DNA of 64,000 nucleotides from NCBI RefSeq assembly GCF_005239225.2, contig NC_133298.1:310001-374000 (forward strand). The letters are read 5' to 3'. The stretch is from Populus alba (lineage: Eukaryota > Streptophyta > Magnoliopsida > Malpighiales > Salicaceae). Below, piece after piece: positions 43,765-55,729 of the stretch. The notes under the pieces are model-generated. The model was given only the letters and a program-made list of their open reading frames with translations. It had not been told where the DNA came from and ran no database searches. Within the stretch, counting starts at the first letter, position 1. Each line of letters opens with the position of its first letter. The translations under genes and the position numbers were made by a program.

Positions 43765-45589
43765 TGATATTGAAGTAGCTGCAATTTTGGAACAAGTATT
43801 TTAGCTTTACTTGGAGGTCGAGCAAACTTTGTTGTCTAAAGCTGATCAATGGTCGTTTTGAAAGATAAATGCATATATTGTCGCAACTCTAACTCGCATG
43901 AAAAACTCACTTACAGTCATTTGAAGAATTTAATGGCTCATTTCTTTTTGCCATATAGTAAGTTTCACGAATAAGAAGAAATTATATATTATTCTTTAAG
44001 TAATTATCAATACTTTCTTCATTAAAAATGTTTTTTTTTTTTCGCTTTCACTATCTTCATTGAATGTATCTTACTAGTCATGACATAGGTATTTATATAT
44101 AGTTACTTTCCGAATTCTATAAACTTTTCTCACCATTAAAGCCTCCATAGCAGTACTATAGCACGTAACCCACATATGGTGTTGGGACATAATCAAGGCA
44201 CCCAATTATACCCATAAATATCTTAAGAGAGCTTGAGTTGTGATTTTATATTAATTCTTTTTATAAATATCTATACATACTATACAATTGCAAAATTATT
44301 ATCCTCTATATTATTATAAATTAATATAAATTATAGTTTAAGACCTCATCTAACAGTTCAATTTAAATTTTTGGGTTGAATTTATTTTTTAACATAGTAT
44401 TAAAGTCTTAATAACCAAGTGGTCACGGATTCGAATCTTATCATTTTTATTTATTTGATAAAAATTAAGCACAACGTAATATAAGTCTGTATAAGTTTCA
44501 AGTTCAAATTTTTTCACTTAAAAGAGTGTGTTAAAGAATAATATAAATCAAGACTTGAGACATGTACCCCACCTAACAATTTAAACTTTTAAGTGGAATT
44601 GATTAATTCTTTAAAACACACTTTATATATATATTAGGTAAAGTTTTAGAAATAATTTTATATTACTAAGTCTTAGAAATGATTTTATTATTCTATAATA
44701 TACTTTTTTAAGTGATTTTTTATTTGAATTCGAGATTCACATAGAATCATTATTTTTTATATTTACTTTTTATAATTTAATTATAAAAATTAGAGTTATA
44801 TATTGGGATTCAAACTTATAATTATTTTATATTATCAACTGATGTTAAATTAAAGAATTATTTTAATTTTAAAAATTGAAATATTAGATGAGATATCATT
44901 TTATGTTACTTTTTAACATTAATTCATAGTTTAGGCCTGACCATTTCAAGTGGGGTGCGCGAGCGCGCTAATATTAAATGTATGATGGATCTTTAAGTTT
45001 TAGGAGTGTGTGTTATTTAAATTATTATTTTTCTCGAGTATTAAAAATATGAACTTTAACTTTATTAGACAGTATAATTAATTAAAGAACCAAAAGCATC
45101 TAACCTTGATTTCCACATGCATAATTAAGCTACATACGATTCTTCTTTCCTAACTGCTACAACCAATTTGGAGCTAGCTAGCCTTCTTGTTTACTATTGG
45201 TGTTAACGATATAGTCATGGTAAAGGATCACACCATTACGTAGGTTCAGAGCCTGTTGAATATCTCTACGAAAATAAAAATAAAAATCACACGGAGTTAA
45301 ATATAGTGGAGAAATTGGTTGTTGATCCTTGGTTGTGGAGATGGCCCTCAAGAGAAATTAAGAACTGGTTTGCTAGCGATACCATGCCTGCTTATTGGTT
45401 GATATATCATGCCAGGGTTGTGATGTATATTATTGATGAAGATTATAGAATAATAATTATTAAGAAATCCCAAGTAAGTGTACGCAGTTCAAAACGTAGA
45501 TAAGTTTTAAGAATATATATATATATATTCTTAAAACTTATCTACGTTTTGAACTGCGTACACTTACTTGGGATTTCTTAATAATTATT

Positions 45590-45634
<45 letters not shown>

Positions 45635-45992
45635 CAAAATTTGCAGTCAGCAATTATACTAATAACATGTGAAATGCCTTTAGCAGAGATAAAGATTTGG
45701 ATTGTTCCATGCTCAAAGTGCAAGAAAATTAAAAGAACATATAAGGAACAAACTTTTGTTTCTATCCAGTCTTTAGTGTGAGAAAAAGAATAGAAGTCGA
45801 GGCCTACCAGGCTGCAACCATATGTTTTCATTCGTTTTCTTTTTGTGCTAAATAAGCTTGGACAGAACTTTTTTTTTAAAAAAAAAAGCTTGGGAAGAAA
45901 TTCCTTTGTCGAGAGACAAGGATTGGATTTAAAGAGACGTTCCACCCTTTTCCTGTTCACATCTCAATACTTTTTTATTTAACTTATTTATT

Positions 45993-46030
<38 letters not shown>

Positions 46031-47052
46031 TAGGGACGATCACTTAAAATTGAAGTAGCTTTTAGATTAGAGCAATTATTTTATTAACTTGGAAGTTGGG
46101 CTTACTTTCTTCTCCAAAGCATGGTCGTGTTCTTAACAAGAGAACAAAGTTAAAACTATCATAACCAATATAAAGTTAGCATTTTGGACGGAGGTTATAT
46201 TATTAGTGCTTTCCTGCCATAATGGAATGGATTAGAACAAGTAGCTTGACACTATCCCTCGATAATCTTTTATTAAAATTTGACTTTATTGATTGATATT
46301 CAAATAAAAAATTATAATATTTTTTTATGTATAGCGCAACCCACTCTCAATGTAGTATTTTTTTCACTTGTCTAAAAAATATTTACTTAGTCCATCTCAC
46401 AAACTATTCAAGGCAAATCACCATACCATTTTTAGAGAGTCTTTAATAATATAATTGCAGTTATTTTTAAAAATACTTTTTATTTTGAAAAATATTAAAA
46501 TAATATTTTTATTTTTTAAAAATAATTTTTAATATCAATACATTAAAATAATTTAAAAATATATATAAAAAATATTAATTTAAAACAAAACTAAATTTAA
46601 TTTTTTTAAAATATCAACGCATTATACTTGTTGTTGTTATGTTAATAGTGGTGTTAGAGAATTATAAAATGAATATAATAAAATAATAGTTATATTGATA
46701 TACATGTTTTAAAACTTAAAAGATATAAGAAAAAAAAAATTAATAGGAAAAGACGCTTTTGATAAATGGATTAGTTGATCATTGATAATAGAAAGAAAAA
46801 AAAGATAAAAGAAATGTAACTAGAAGTTGTAATATGCGAATAAAATAAGAAAAAGCGGAAGAAGATATTACAAAGTTAAAACTATTTTATTTGAAATTGA
46901 AAATTCAAGAAAGTTTCTCTCTCTAGTTTATTTAATTTTCTCTCAAGGAAATTCAAAACTAACAAATATCTATTGGAGGAAATAGACTCAAACACCAATA
47001 GATCAAATTGTACACGGCATTATTGAAGAGATGAAGCATTTGCAGTAATCAT
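43765..47052. other. Array spacer between gene 2 promoter and gene 3 3' end
   Basis: Bases 44110-46430 repeat the spacer at 29904-32370 with the same landmarks. Bases 46620-47052 repeat 33476-33902 next to gene 1 (GTGGTGTTAGAGAATTATAA and AAGCGGAAGAAGATATTACA). The left part is thus a gene-2-type upstream flank and the right end a gene-1-type downstream flank. It contains the 154-bp palindrome (45444-45597), TA microsatellites (45592-45632 and 45996-46025) and a T(n)A(n) tract (45868-45889). The ORFs at 45306-45503 and 45634-45960 lie in repeated spacer and are not kept in other copies. Confidence 0.75.
45444..45597. repeat. Perfect 154-bp palindrome (77-bp arms, no spacer)
   Basis: The left arm runs from TATAGAATAATAATTATTAA through AAGTAAGTGTACGCAGTTCA to TTTTAAGAATATATAT. 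The right arm is its exact reverse complement, centred between 45520 and 45521. The homologous sites at 31205-31270 and 51100-51175 hold only the left arm. A TA microsatellite follows. Confidence 0.95.
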
Positions 47053-48555
47053 TTACTTGGGTGGGTATCTTGTATAATAGGTCTGAGTGGCAGTAAGTGC
47101 CAATCCGAAAGATGCAGCAAGAACTGTAATAATGGTCCAGGGATTACTAAAATAAGTTCTCTTCCACTCATACACCCATCTTTTCACTGTGCTCTCACAC
47201 TGCTTATTAATTTCCATTTTGATATCATTATAAGCAGCAGTATCGTGTATGGATCTTCCCATATCATTGAAGAGATTTGCGACTTTCTGATCGGCTCCGA
47301 GATAATTGATAATTATGCCATTAGACCGCAGCTCCTTCACATCTTTAGCATCGTCAATCAAAGAATCCATGAAGCATATGTATGAACTGACCCAAAGTTG
47401 ATCAAGAGCAGCAGATGTTTCATAGGCCACCAAGTTTAAGAGCAGGGACTTGGCTGACTCATCTATGATAATTGGAGGAACTTTCAGTGTTCCCCAGAAA
47501 ATTGATGACTTGAATTTGACATCGGTGACAGCACCAGTCCATCTCGCCCCAAAAAGGATTCCCACCTTTTTAAGACTCTTGGCAGAATAATACAAGCAAT
47601 GACCCCGACTTCCTTTCGCTGCCTTTTTATGGTTGCTTTTGGAATAGTGATACATGGATTTGTAATATAAAAGTTCGAGAAGATGGGCAGGCTGACGCTC
47701 ATCATCTCTTTTCCCTGACTTCTCCTTTCTAGTTGGTGGTGGATGGGCAGGCTGAGGCTCATCATCAGCCTCATCATCTCTTGTCCCTGACTTCTCCTCT
47801 CTAGGTGGTGGTGGTGACCAATCCAAAGACACACTCCGTTCGCTTAGGAAGGCTTTTAAATATTGATATTTCGAGCTATACGATAAATAAACATAACAAG
47901 AAACGCTTATAAAATATAAAGGTAATAAGATTAGGATCATAACCGGCCGTAATGAAGTTAAGGCTATCCGGACCCATGTTGGAATTGGTTTACTGGACGA
48001 GCGGATATGAAGAGAGAGAAAATTATTGATGATTTTATTTAAATCACTTGGATTCTCATACCTCTTTTTCCCCAATGAAATCAAGACTTCAAAAGGAAGT
48101 TGGTTCTCCAATAATAACAAGTCTCGTTTCACGAGAAAAATTTGTTGTTCTGACATCTTCAAATCTTCATTTTCACCATTCAGACAGTGCATGAATTGGA
48201 GAATGAAGCAGCCATCAAGAAACATCATCTTGGCTAATTGCTCGTCGTTGAAGTTTCCTCTTGCGTCTTCTGGATATAATTTTTTTGCAATTCTTAGCAC
48301 TGCTTCCACCTCACTGTCTATGTCAGCAATGAGTTTTTTACTATCTTTGACGAACTCGCGAGCGTATGTCTCCTTGAGCTTCTCCATTTCCTTTAGTTTT
48401 GTATTCCCATGGTGATAGGGACCAATGGAGACCACCGATGGATCGTAACAATCGCTGTTTTGTTGAATTTGACGAAACGTTGATGGAACCCTTGGGAAAG
48501 CTGGCCCTTTCCGTTGGTTGTCATCATGAGTGGTCTTTCCCGCGTCAGCATTCAT
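47053..48555 (-). CDS. DUF247 (UPF0481) protein, gene 3, 500 aa: hybrid of gene-2 and gene-1 types
   Basis: Residues 1-116 match gene 2 from its Met21 with about five changes: SIGPYHHG at 43-50 and NFNDEQLAKMMFLDGC at 101-116. From FILQFMHCLNGENEDL onward it follows gene 1: RDLLLLENQLPF (144-155), the internal hydrophobic segment (about 194-235, more polar after YFISVSC than in gene 1), the Pro-rich charged repeat (247-290, with an added ADDE and without the LAH of gene 1), SLLLNLVAYE, CFMDSLID and the C-terminal membrane helix. Upstream it has gene-2-type flank and downstream gene-1-type flank, as expected from unequal crossing-over. The ancestral MSDS start (about 48620) now runs into a stop after six codons because of four added bases. 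The protein therefore has to start at the internal ATG at 48555, or the gene is damaged. The rest is fully open. Confidence 0.85.
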   Translation of the reverse strand: MNADAGKTTHDDNQRKGPAFPRVPSTFRQIQQNSDCYDPSVVSIGPYHHGNTKLKEMEKLKETYAREFVKDSKKLIADIDSEVEAVLRIAKKLYPEDARGNFNDEQLAKMMFLDGCFILQFMHCLNGENEDLKMSEQQIFLVKRDLLLLENQLPFEVLISLGKKRYENPSDLNKIINNFLSLHIRSSSKPIPTWVRIALTSLRPVMILILLPLYFISVSCYVYLSYSSKYQYLKAFLSERSVSLDWSPPPPREEKSGTRDDEADDEPQPAHPPPTRKEKSGKRDDERQPAHLLELLYYKSMYHYSKSNHKKAAKGSRGHCLYYSAKSLKKVGILFGARWTGAVTDVKFKSSIFWGTLKVPPIIIDESAKSLLLNLVAYETSAALDQLWVSSYICFMDSLIDDAKDVKELRSNGIIINYLGADQKVANLFNDMGRSIHDTAAYNDIKMEINKQCESTVKRWVYEWKRTYFSNPWTIITVLAASFGLALTATQTYYTRYPPK

Positions 48556-48622
48556 TATCTCTATCAGCCACTCATGTTTTAGGAGGAAGCATTCATTGTT
48601 AACAACTACTGTCGGACATTGC
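48556..48622 (-). pseudogene. Frameshifted ancestral N-terminus of gene 3
   Basis: Aligned with 43604-43664 this stretch has four extra single bases. From the old ATG the frame reads MSDSSC then stop. About 20 N-terminal residues present in gene 2 are therefore lost. Confidence 0.75.
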
Positions 48623-51172
48623 TAACAGTACTTCTCTACTTCATTAATTAACGCACATAAACAATAGGATACGATTATATAATATTACAACAAAGACTCT
48701 AGAAAAGCTATAGCTTGATATTGAAGTAGCTGCAATTTTGGAACAAGTATTTTAGCTTTACTTGGAGGTCGAGCAAACTTTGTCGTCTAAAGCTTATCAA
48801 TGGTCGTTTTGAAAGATAAATGCATATATTGTCGACCTCTAACATACAAAAACATAATTACAAAGCTGCCGTTGGTTTTACCTTTGGCAAAAACGTCTCT
48901 CCTCTTCTCTGCCGACTTCCTTCTATCAACTCTAACTCGCATGAATAACTCACTTACAGTCATTTGAAGAATTTAATGGCTCATTTCTTTTTTCCATATA
49001 ATAAGTTTCACGAATAAGAAGAAATTTTATATTATTCTTTAAGTAATTATCAATACTTTCTTCATTAAAAATGTTTTTTTTTTCGCTTTCACTATCTTCA
49101 TTGAATGTATCTTACTAGTCAATGACATAGGTATTTATATATAGTTACTTTTTCGAATTCTATATAAACTTTTCCCACCATTAAAGCCTCCATAGCAGTA
49201 CTATAGCACGTAACCCACATATGGTGTTGGGAAATAATCAAGGCACCCAATTATACCCATAAATATCTTAAGAGCTAATTCAGCAGTGATTTTTTTTATT
49301 AATTTTTTTTCCAACACACTTTTATGAAATGAACGTTTTTTAAAACTTAAAAAATTTAGCATATATATATATATCATATCATGAGAACCACCTTAAGTCT
49401 ATTTTTTTTTAATTCACTTATTTATTTAGAAGAATGGAGGAAATAAATACAAACTGATGACCGTGTCAAAGAATTATTTTTAATTTCACTAGAATTTAAA
49501 TAATATTTTATATCTATGTATGTCCCTTAATAACTACAGTGACCATGTGCACTGTTTGCTTTAGGTTCCGTTTAAGAACTTTTTAGACAAAAATTTCATG
49601 GGACCATTTCTTTATTTCTTCCTTACTCATTTGGTGTTATGGAAAATATAAACAAAAATGCCAATGTTTTCGTTACTCATTTGTTGTTACGGAAAATAAA
49701 AAACAAAAAAATTAATTTCCAAGCGTGTGTTTGGAGTAATTAAAATTGCATGTCCATGTTAAATAGTAATATAAAATAAATTAATTAAATTTTTAATTAA
49801 TAATTTTAAAATTTTAAATTGAAATGATTTTTTGATATAATATTATATTATTTTTTTAACAATGAAGCGTATAAAAGTTTTAAATTTAACGGTTTAAATT
49901 TTTTAAATTAAAATAACTTTTAAATTATTTGTACATTGTCTCAAGTAACTGGCTTGCATTTTGTTTCTTATATTTTCAATCAAGGCGCTTTGTACTTTTC
50001 TCCGACAAATTTTGATAAAAAATTAAAAAGGCAAAATCTAACTAAATTCTGACCAATCTTATTTAGCACAAAAATAAAAGTGGGCTCTCTCTTTATTGCA
50101 CTCTTTATATAACAAAAGCATTTTTATCTCTCAACATGCAATTCTCGTTCAGCATAGAAAACTAAAATCAGGATAAGCTGTACGTTGTCACTTTTTGTCC
50201 TCACACTTTATCTATACATACTATACAATTGCTAAAATTCTTATCCTCTATATTATTTAAAAAACATAATATAAATCATATATTAAAAACTTCATCTAAC
50301 ATCTCAGTTTAAATTTTTAAATTAAATTAATTTTTTAACATAATGTGAGAGTTTTAATAATCAAGCAGTCGAATTCGAATCTTATCATTCCTATTTATTT
50401 AATAAAAATTAATCACGATATAATATAAGTTTGTATAAATTTCAAGCTTAAATTTTTTTACTTAAAGGATGTATTAAAAAATAATATAAATCATGTCTTG
50501 AGATCCCACCTAATAATTTAAAACTTTTAAGTTGAATTAATTAATTCTTTAACACACACTTTCTATAAATATGAGGTAAAGTTCTAGAAAAAAAATTAAT
50601 TTTTATATTACTAAGTTTTAGAAATAATTTTATATTATTCTGTAATATATTTTCTTTAAGTGATTTTTTTTATTTGAATTTGAAATTCACACATAATCAT
50701 TATTCTTATATTTACTTTTTCTAATTTAATTATAAAAATTAAAGGTATATATTGGAATTCAAAACTTATGATTATTTTGTATTATCAACTGATCTGTTAT
50801 ATTAAAAAATTATTTTAATTTAAAAAAAATTAAAAATATTAGGTGAGATTTAAAAAAATCATTTTATGTTACTTTTTAAACATTATTTCATAGTTTAGGT
50901 CTGACCAATTTCATACAGAATTCAAGTGTGTGTGTGTGTATCACACAGAGTCAAATATATATAGTGGAAGAACATGGTTGTTGATCCCTTGGTTGTGGAG
51001 ATGCGCCTCAGGAGAAAGAACTGGTTTGCTAGCGATACCATGTCTGCTTATTGGTTGATATATATCATGCCAGGGTTGTTATGTATATTATTGCAATGAA
51101 GATTATTAGAATAATAATTATTAAGAAAACACCAAGTAATTGTACGCAGTTCAAAATGTAGATAAAGTTTTA

Positions 51173-51219
<47 letters not shown>

Positions 51220-51461
51220 TCAAAAAATTTGCAGACAGCAATTATACTAATAACATGTGAAATGCCTTTAGCAAGAGATAAAGATTTGGATTGTTCCATG
51301 CTCAAAGTGCAAAGAAAAAAATTAAAGAACATATAAGGAACAAACTTTTGTTTCTCCAGTCTTTAAGTGTGACAAAAAGAAGAGAAGTCGAGCCCTACCA
51401 GGCTGCAAACATATGTTTTCATTCGTTTTCTTTTTGTGCTAAATAAGCTTGTACAGAATTG

Positions 51462-51501
<40 letters not shown>

Positions 51502-53110
51502 CCTGGGAAGACAAATTCCTTTTGTCGAGAGAAGAGACTAGGATTGGAATTCTTAAAGATACGTTCCACCTTTTAATTTCCTGTTCACATTCAATACTTT
51601 CTTCTTTTTTAACTTATTTTAGTTACTATCAATATATATATTTATTTAGGACGATCACTTAAATTGAAGTAGCTTTTAGATTAGAACAAGTATTTTATGT
51701 TAACTTGGAAGTTGGGCTTACTTTCTTCTCCAAAGCATGGTCATGTTCCTTAACAAGTGAACAAAGTTAAAACTATCATAACCAATATAAAGTTAGCATT
51801 TTTGAGCGGACGGACGTTATATTATTAGTGCTTTCCTGCCATAATGGAATGGATTAGAGCAAGTAGCTTTGACACTATCCCTCGAGAATCTTTTATTATT
51901 AAAATTTGAGTTTATTGATTGATCAAAATAAAAAATTATAAATATCTTTTAATCTATAGCGCAACCCACTCTCAATGTTTTTTCACTTGTCTAAAAAAAT
52001 ATTTGCTTAATCCATCTCACAAACTATTCAAGGCAAATCATCATGCCTTTATTTAGAGGACAGTTAGAAATGTAATTACAGTTATTTTTTAAAATATTTT
52101 TTATTTTAAAAAATATTAAAATAATATTTTTTTATTTTTTAAAAATAATTTTTAAATATCAGTGCAATCAAAATAATCTAAAAATATATATATAAAAAAT
52201 AATTTAAAATTTAATTAATTTAATTTTTTTAAAAAACATTTTTTAAAATATAAAAATAAATAAATCTAGATATTTTAAATAATTGAAAAATTCTGGGCGA
52301 CTGGCTGCATCAAGGAATGTTAAAGGCAATTTCTTGTATTTTTTGGTTGTTGATAAATGTCAACTTTTCTATTTCAATTCGATTAGATTTTAGTTTTTTG
52401 TTTTCCTTAAAATAAAACATAATTCAATCTCAATCTTTTTATTTACAGTAATAGATTAATCTTGATATAACAATATGGTCAGTAAAGAGTTGGGTTATGT
52501 TTTTGAAATGACATGCGATCAGCAATGAATAATCTGAAATGACATGTGGATCATTTAGAAAAAAATTTGGAAGGTAATTGTTTTTTTTTTTTTTTTAATT
52601 TTTTTTTTTAAGGACCACATTAATGTTTTGAGCAGAGAGACTAATTTTCTTCTCAGAAAAAATATAAATAAGAGTTCAATTGTGTTTAATGAGTTAACAT
52701 AGTATTGACAAGAGTATACGAAGAGGGGAAAGACTTCATAAGAGGTGTCTAATGCTCCGAATTCTATTTATTTGAATTAAAATGCACTAATTGATATATC
52801 ATATTAAATTTTATGTAATGTTTATTATTTTTAAAATTCATATCATTTTTTTAAATTTTTCGAAAAATCATTTAAATCATATGACCTTTAATATGATTGA
52901 CAAATATTAGGGCATATTGAGGATGTTTCATCATGACATTTATGTTAAATTTATTTTGCAATTTTGTTTTTCTAATTTTTTTTTTGAAAAAATGAGTTAC
53001 TTTTTTTTTATTTGAGTTTATCAAAAAAGAGAATATTTTTTCTATAAAATAAATTATTTTTCTTTTAATAATTTTTTGAATGTTGGAAGCACGATAAAAA
53101 ATATATAATA
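48623..53110. other. Array spacer upstream of gene 3
   Basis: Bases 48623-49300 match the gene 2 upstream region. Bases 49300-49460 match the region just left of the CACTA insertion at 7489. Bases 49470-50150 recur upstream of pseudogene 4 (61800-62340). Bases 50200-52300 repeat the 30050-32400 spacer with many small indels. It contains a TA microsatellite (51175-51217), a T(n)A(n) tract (51461-51499), and AT-rich MITE-like stretches (52070-52260). No gene is supported. ORFs at 51048-51662 lie in repeats and poly-T/A. Confidence 0.7.
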
Positions 53111-53379
53111 TTTATGATGGATATGATAATGTAACAAGTTACCCCACAGTTCATTGAATTGCTTATGTGGAAATCCAACTTACATGCTTTAATTACATTT
53201 TTTGTACTTTCTCTAACTTCTTTTAAGTTCATGTTTTGTACTTGAGAAAACAGAACAAATTAATGAACAGACACAACTAAAACTTAATTGAAGATTCAAA
53301 CAGACTTAATATATACATTAGCGTTCGGAATATTGGTCTTAAGAACAGAAATATGAAATCATCATTCAGGTAAATAGTA
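53111..53379. other. Unique stretch at the site of the missing gene-1 equivalent
   Basis: To the left the sequence follows 32560-33360, and to the right it follows 37545 onward. The intervening block that in the first unit holds gene 1 (33.4-37.5 kb) is absent. About 260 bp of unmatched AT-rich sequence stands in its place. No ORF seen. Confidence 0.6.
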
Positions 53380-54960
53380 TATATATCTTGCAGATGAAAT
53401 TTGCGTTTAGCATGGGGAAAACCATCTCGTGTGTGTGTTAGTGTAATCATTTGAGTTTTGCAGACTAGCTTGTGAAATGCGTGGGAGGGGACAAAGATTG
53501 GCAGGAATACTTCAATTATTATATGTCTTTAATCTTTAAAATAAAGTGAGCAAACAGAGAGGCAAGCTAGCTATTAATATGTACTTCTTATATTCCATAA
53601 AAATGTGTCTTTTCTTTTTTGTACCGAGTAAGTTACTCCAATTTTGCTTCTTTTGGAATCTACATACTAGAGTAAATGCTTATTCACTATTATCTAAATA
53701 ACTGTTTTTTTTAATAAATCAATTGATTATTATTAAAAAAGAGAGTAAAAGCTTATTGGTTTTTTGTTTTTTGTAATTTGTTTATCCCAGTTTTTGACCT
53801 ACATGGAAATCTCTTACCCAATTGTTCAAGAGAATGGTTTGGCATAAACCTATATAACACTAATAACACATTGTAAAGAAACTAACATACTTTTTTTGTT
53901 ATATATTATAATTTTTTTTTTTTTACCCACAACTTTTAGACAGAGGGCTGCGTGTGGTTTCTTATATTACATAGATAAGTTTAGGATTCCATCGATCCAC
54001 GATATTGAACATGGGAGTCGAAATTGTTTAGCCCCAAAAAATTTTGAGAGCACAATAGTTTAAGTGGGACTCCTGCTTATGGCGGTAACGCGACCTCCTT
54101 ATTTGGATTGGGCGTTTAACTAATTAAGTCAGAACATCCCTTTTTTATGTCCAGCTAACTAGATAGCCGACGTGACCCTCTTATTGCTAACTATTCCCAA
54201 GAAAATAAAATAAAATTTACATTCTGTAAAATGTAAATGTTATATTGATTTGCCCTCCCTTGTATAGAATTAATTCAGATCAGAACACTGTACTTTGATA
54301 ACCATCCATTCATCCTCTCATTGGTTTAGTAGCCTTTTACAAACTCGCGCTTTGAATTTCAGTTAATAATAATGCCTGAAACACACAGGTCATTTCTTCC
54401 AAGACAATTTCGCTAATGCATGGAAAGGGATGCATCAATGCTATTTTAAACTATGTAAAAAAGCAGGGATAATATGTTAAATTTGAACTCAAGTGGATTG
54501 TCTCTATTAATAAGTTTATGATGGCAGGGAATCCATGCCTCCTTGAACTTGAACTATCTCTTTACTGGAGGTAGCATTGCTACCTTAAAACTTGTCTGTT
54601 ACATCTTTAACTGTGGATAAAGGATGATTGTGAAGTGGAAATTATGACTGCAACCTTGTTCAGTTCACCACGTTAATTGTTAGGCATATTTTGGATGTAA
54701 AATAAATATGGTTGCGATGGAGATGATGATTTGGAAGATTATGGAAGTTTAATGGATTGAAATTATAAACCCAGTTACATATAATTGCATTAATTTGTCA
54801 TTGATAAATAACAGGAAAGAACATCATCAACTTTGAGAAAATCGGATCGATCTTCAGATATACAACGATTGGTTCCCAGAGCCAGAATGAAACACACTCT
54901 GACCACAAACATTTTCTAATTCTACGATGAAAATGTAATCAAATGCTTGCTGGGCTCAAG
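53380..54960. other. Second copy of the gene 1 to gene 2 intergenic block
   Basis: Collinear with 37545-38980 (TAAATAGTATATATAT, GAAATGCGTGGGAGGG, CCATGCCTCCTTGAACTTGA) but with frequent single-base insertions. No supported gene. Confidence 0.8.
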
Positions 54961-54964
54961 AAAG

Positions 54965-55308
54965 GACTTATGCCAAAATTAATGGCTTCTCTGTAGGGTT
55001 ACAAGACTTTAACAGGCATAGGAAGTCTGAATGGAACCCAAGAAAAAATCAACCAGCGTTGCACCAACTACAGCAAGGAAAGTTGATGGGTGTTTGCTAG
55101 ATTTCTTCTCGACAGGCCTGAATCACTCAGGACATAGTTTTCACTGCTTACAGACCTCGGACTGCCTATTCGTTTATCGTGTTTCAAGAGTTGAGCACTT
55201 CTTCATCGCTGCCCAAAGAAGTTGATGTTCCTGGCAAACCTTTTTCTTTCACAACTTGGTTTCTATGTTAGTTTGGGATGTTTCAGAACATTTTGTGCGA
55301 TGCTTCAA
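54965..55308 (-). pseudogene. Relic of a DUF247 C-terminal end (right copy)
   Basis: Duplicate of 38990-39425 without the 88-bp insertion. The minus strand gives fragments like SSLGSDEE, HQLSLLAVVGATL and GSIQTSYAC in shifting frames. The last resembles the 'TAIQTYYA' end of the family helix. It supports reading the left copy as a DUF247 remnant. Confidence 0.45.
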
Positions 55309-55729
55309 CCTAATGTTAGAAACAAAGTTCAAGAGTATACCTTTCAAACTTCCATTCCTTATATTTTTATCCTTAAATTCTTAATTTCTTTTCTACTTTG
55401 ATCCCAATTTCTTTTACAATTATAATCTAACGTTTGATTTCATATTTTCCTGTACCTTGAATTCAACATGAGCAACAACATCATGAGAATGAGCGATGAA
55501 AAGAAAGTTTGATTTTATTATGATAGAAATGGAAATACAAGACAAATTTATCAAAGAGTAAAACAGTCTAATATAATCTCATAACCAAATAAAGACAATA
55601 GCTCAATTCAAGTTTGATGAACAAAGCAATCCACACTCTAAACTGCAAGGAATCTAACAAGCACACACAAATTATTCTTTGAAACTGATACCTTTAGCAC
55701 ATGGAACTCAGGGTTTGCACTTGGAGCTA

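Noticed and set aside
45306..45503. 65-codon ORF in the spacer as a gene
   Set aside because: The frame is not kept in the other spacer copies. Only the DNA block is conserved.
48026..48602. Plus-strand ORFs opposite gene 3 (and 43448-43630 opposite gene 2)
   Set aside because: Antisense to conserved DUF247 coding sequence, with no family match of their own.
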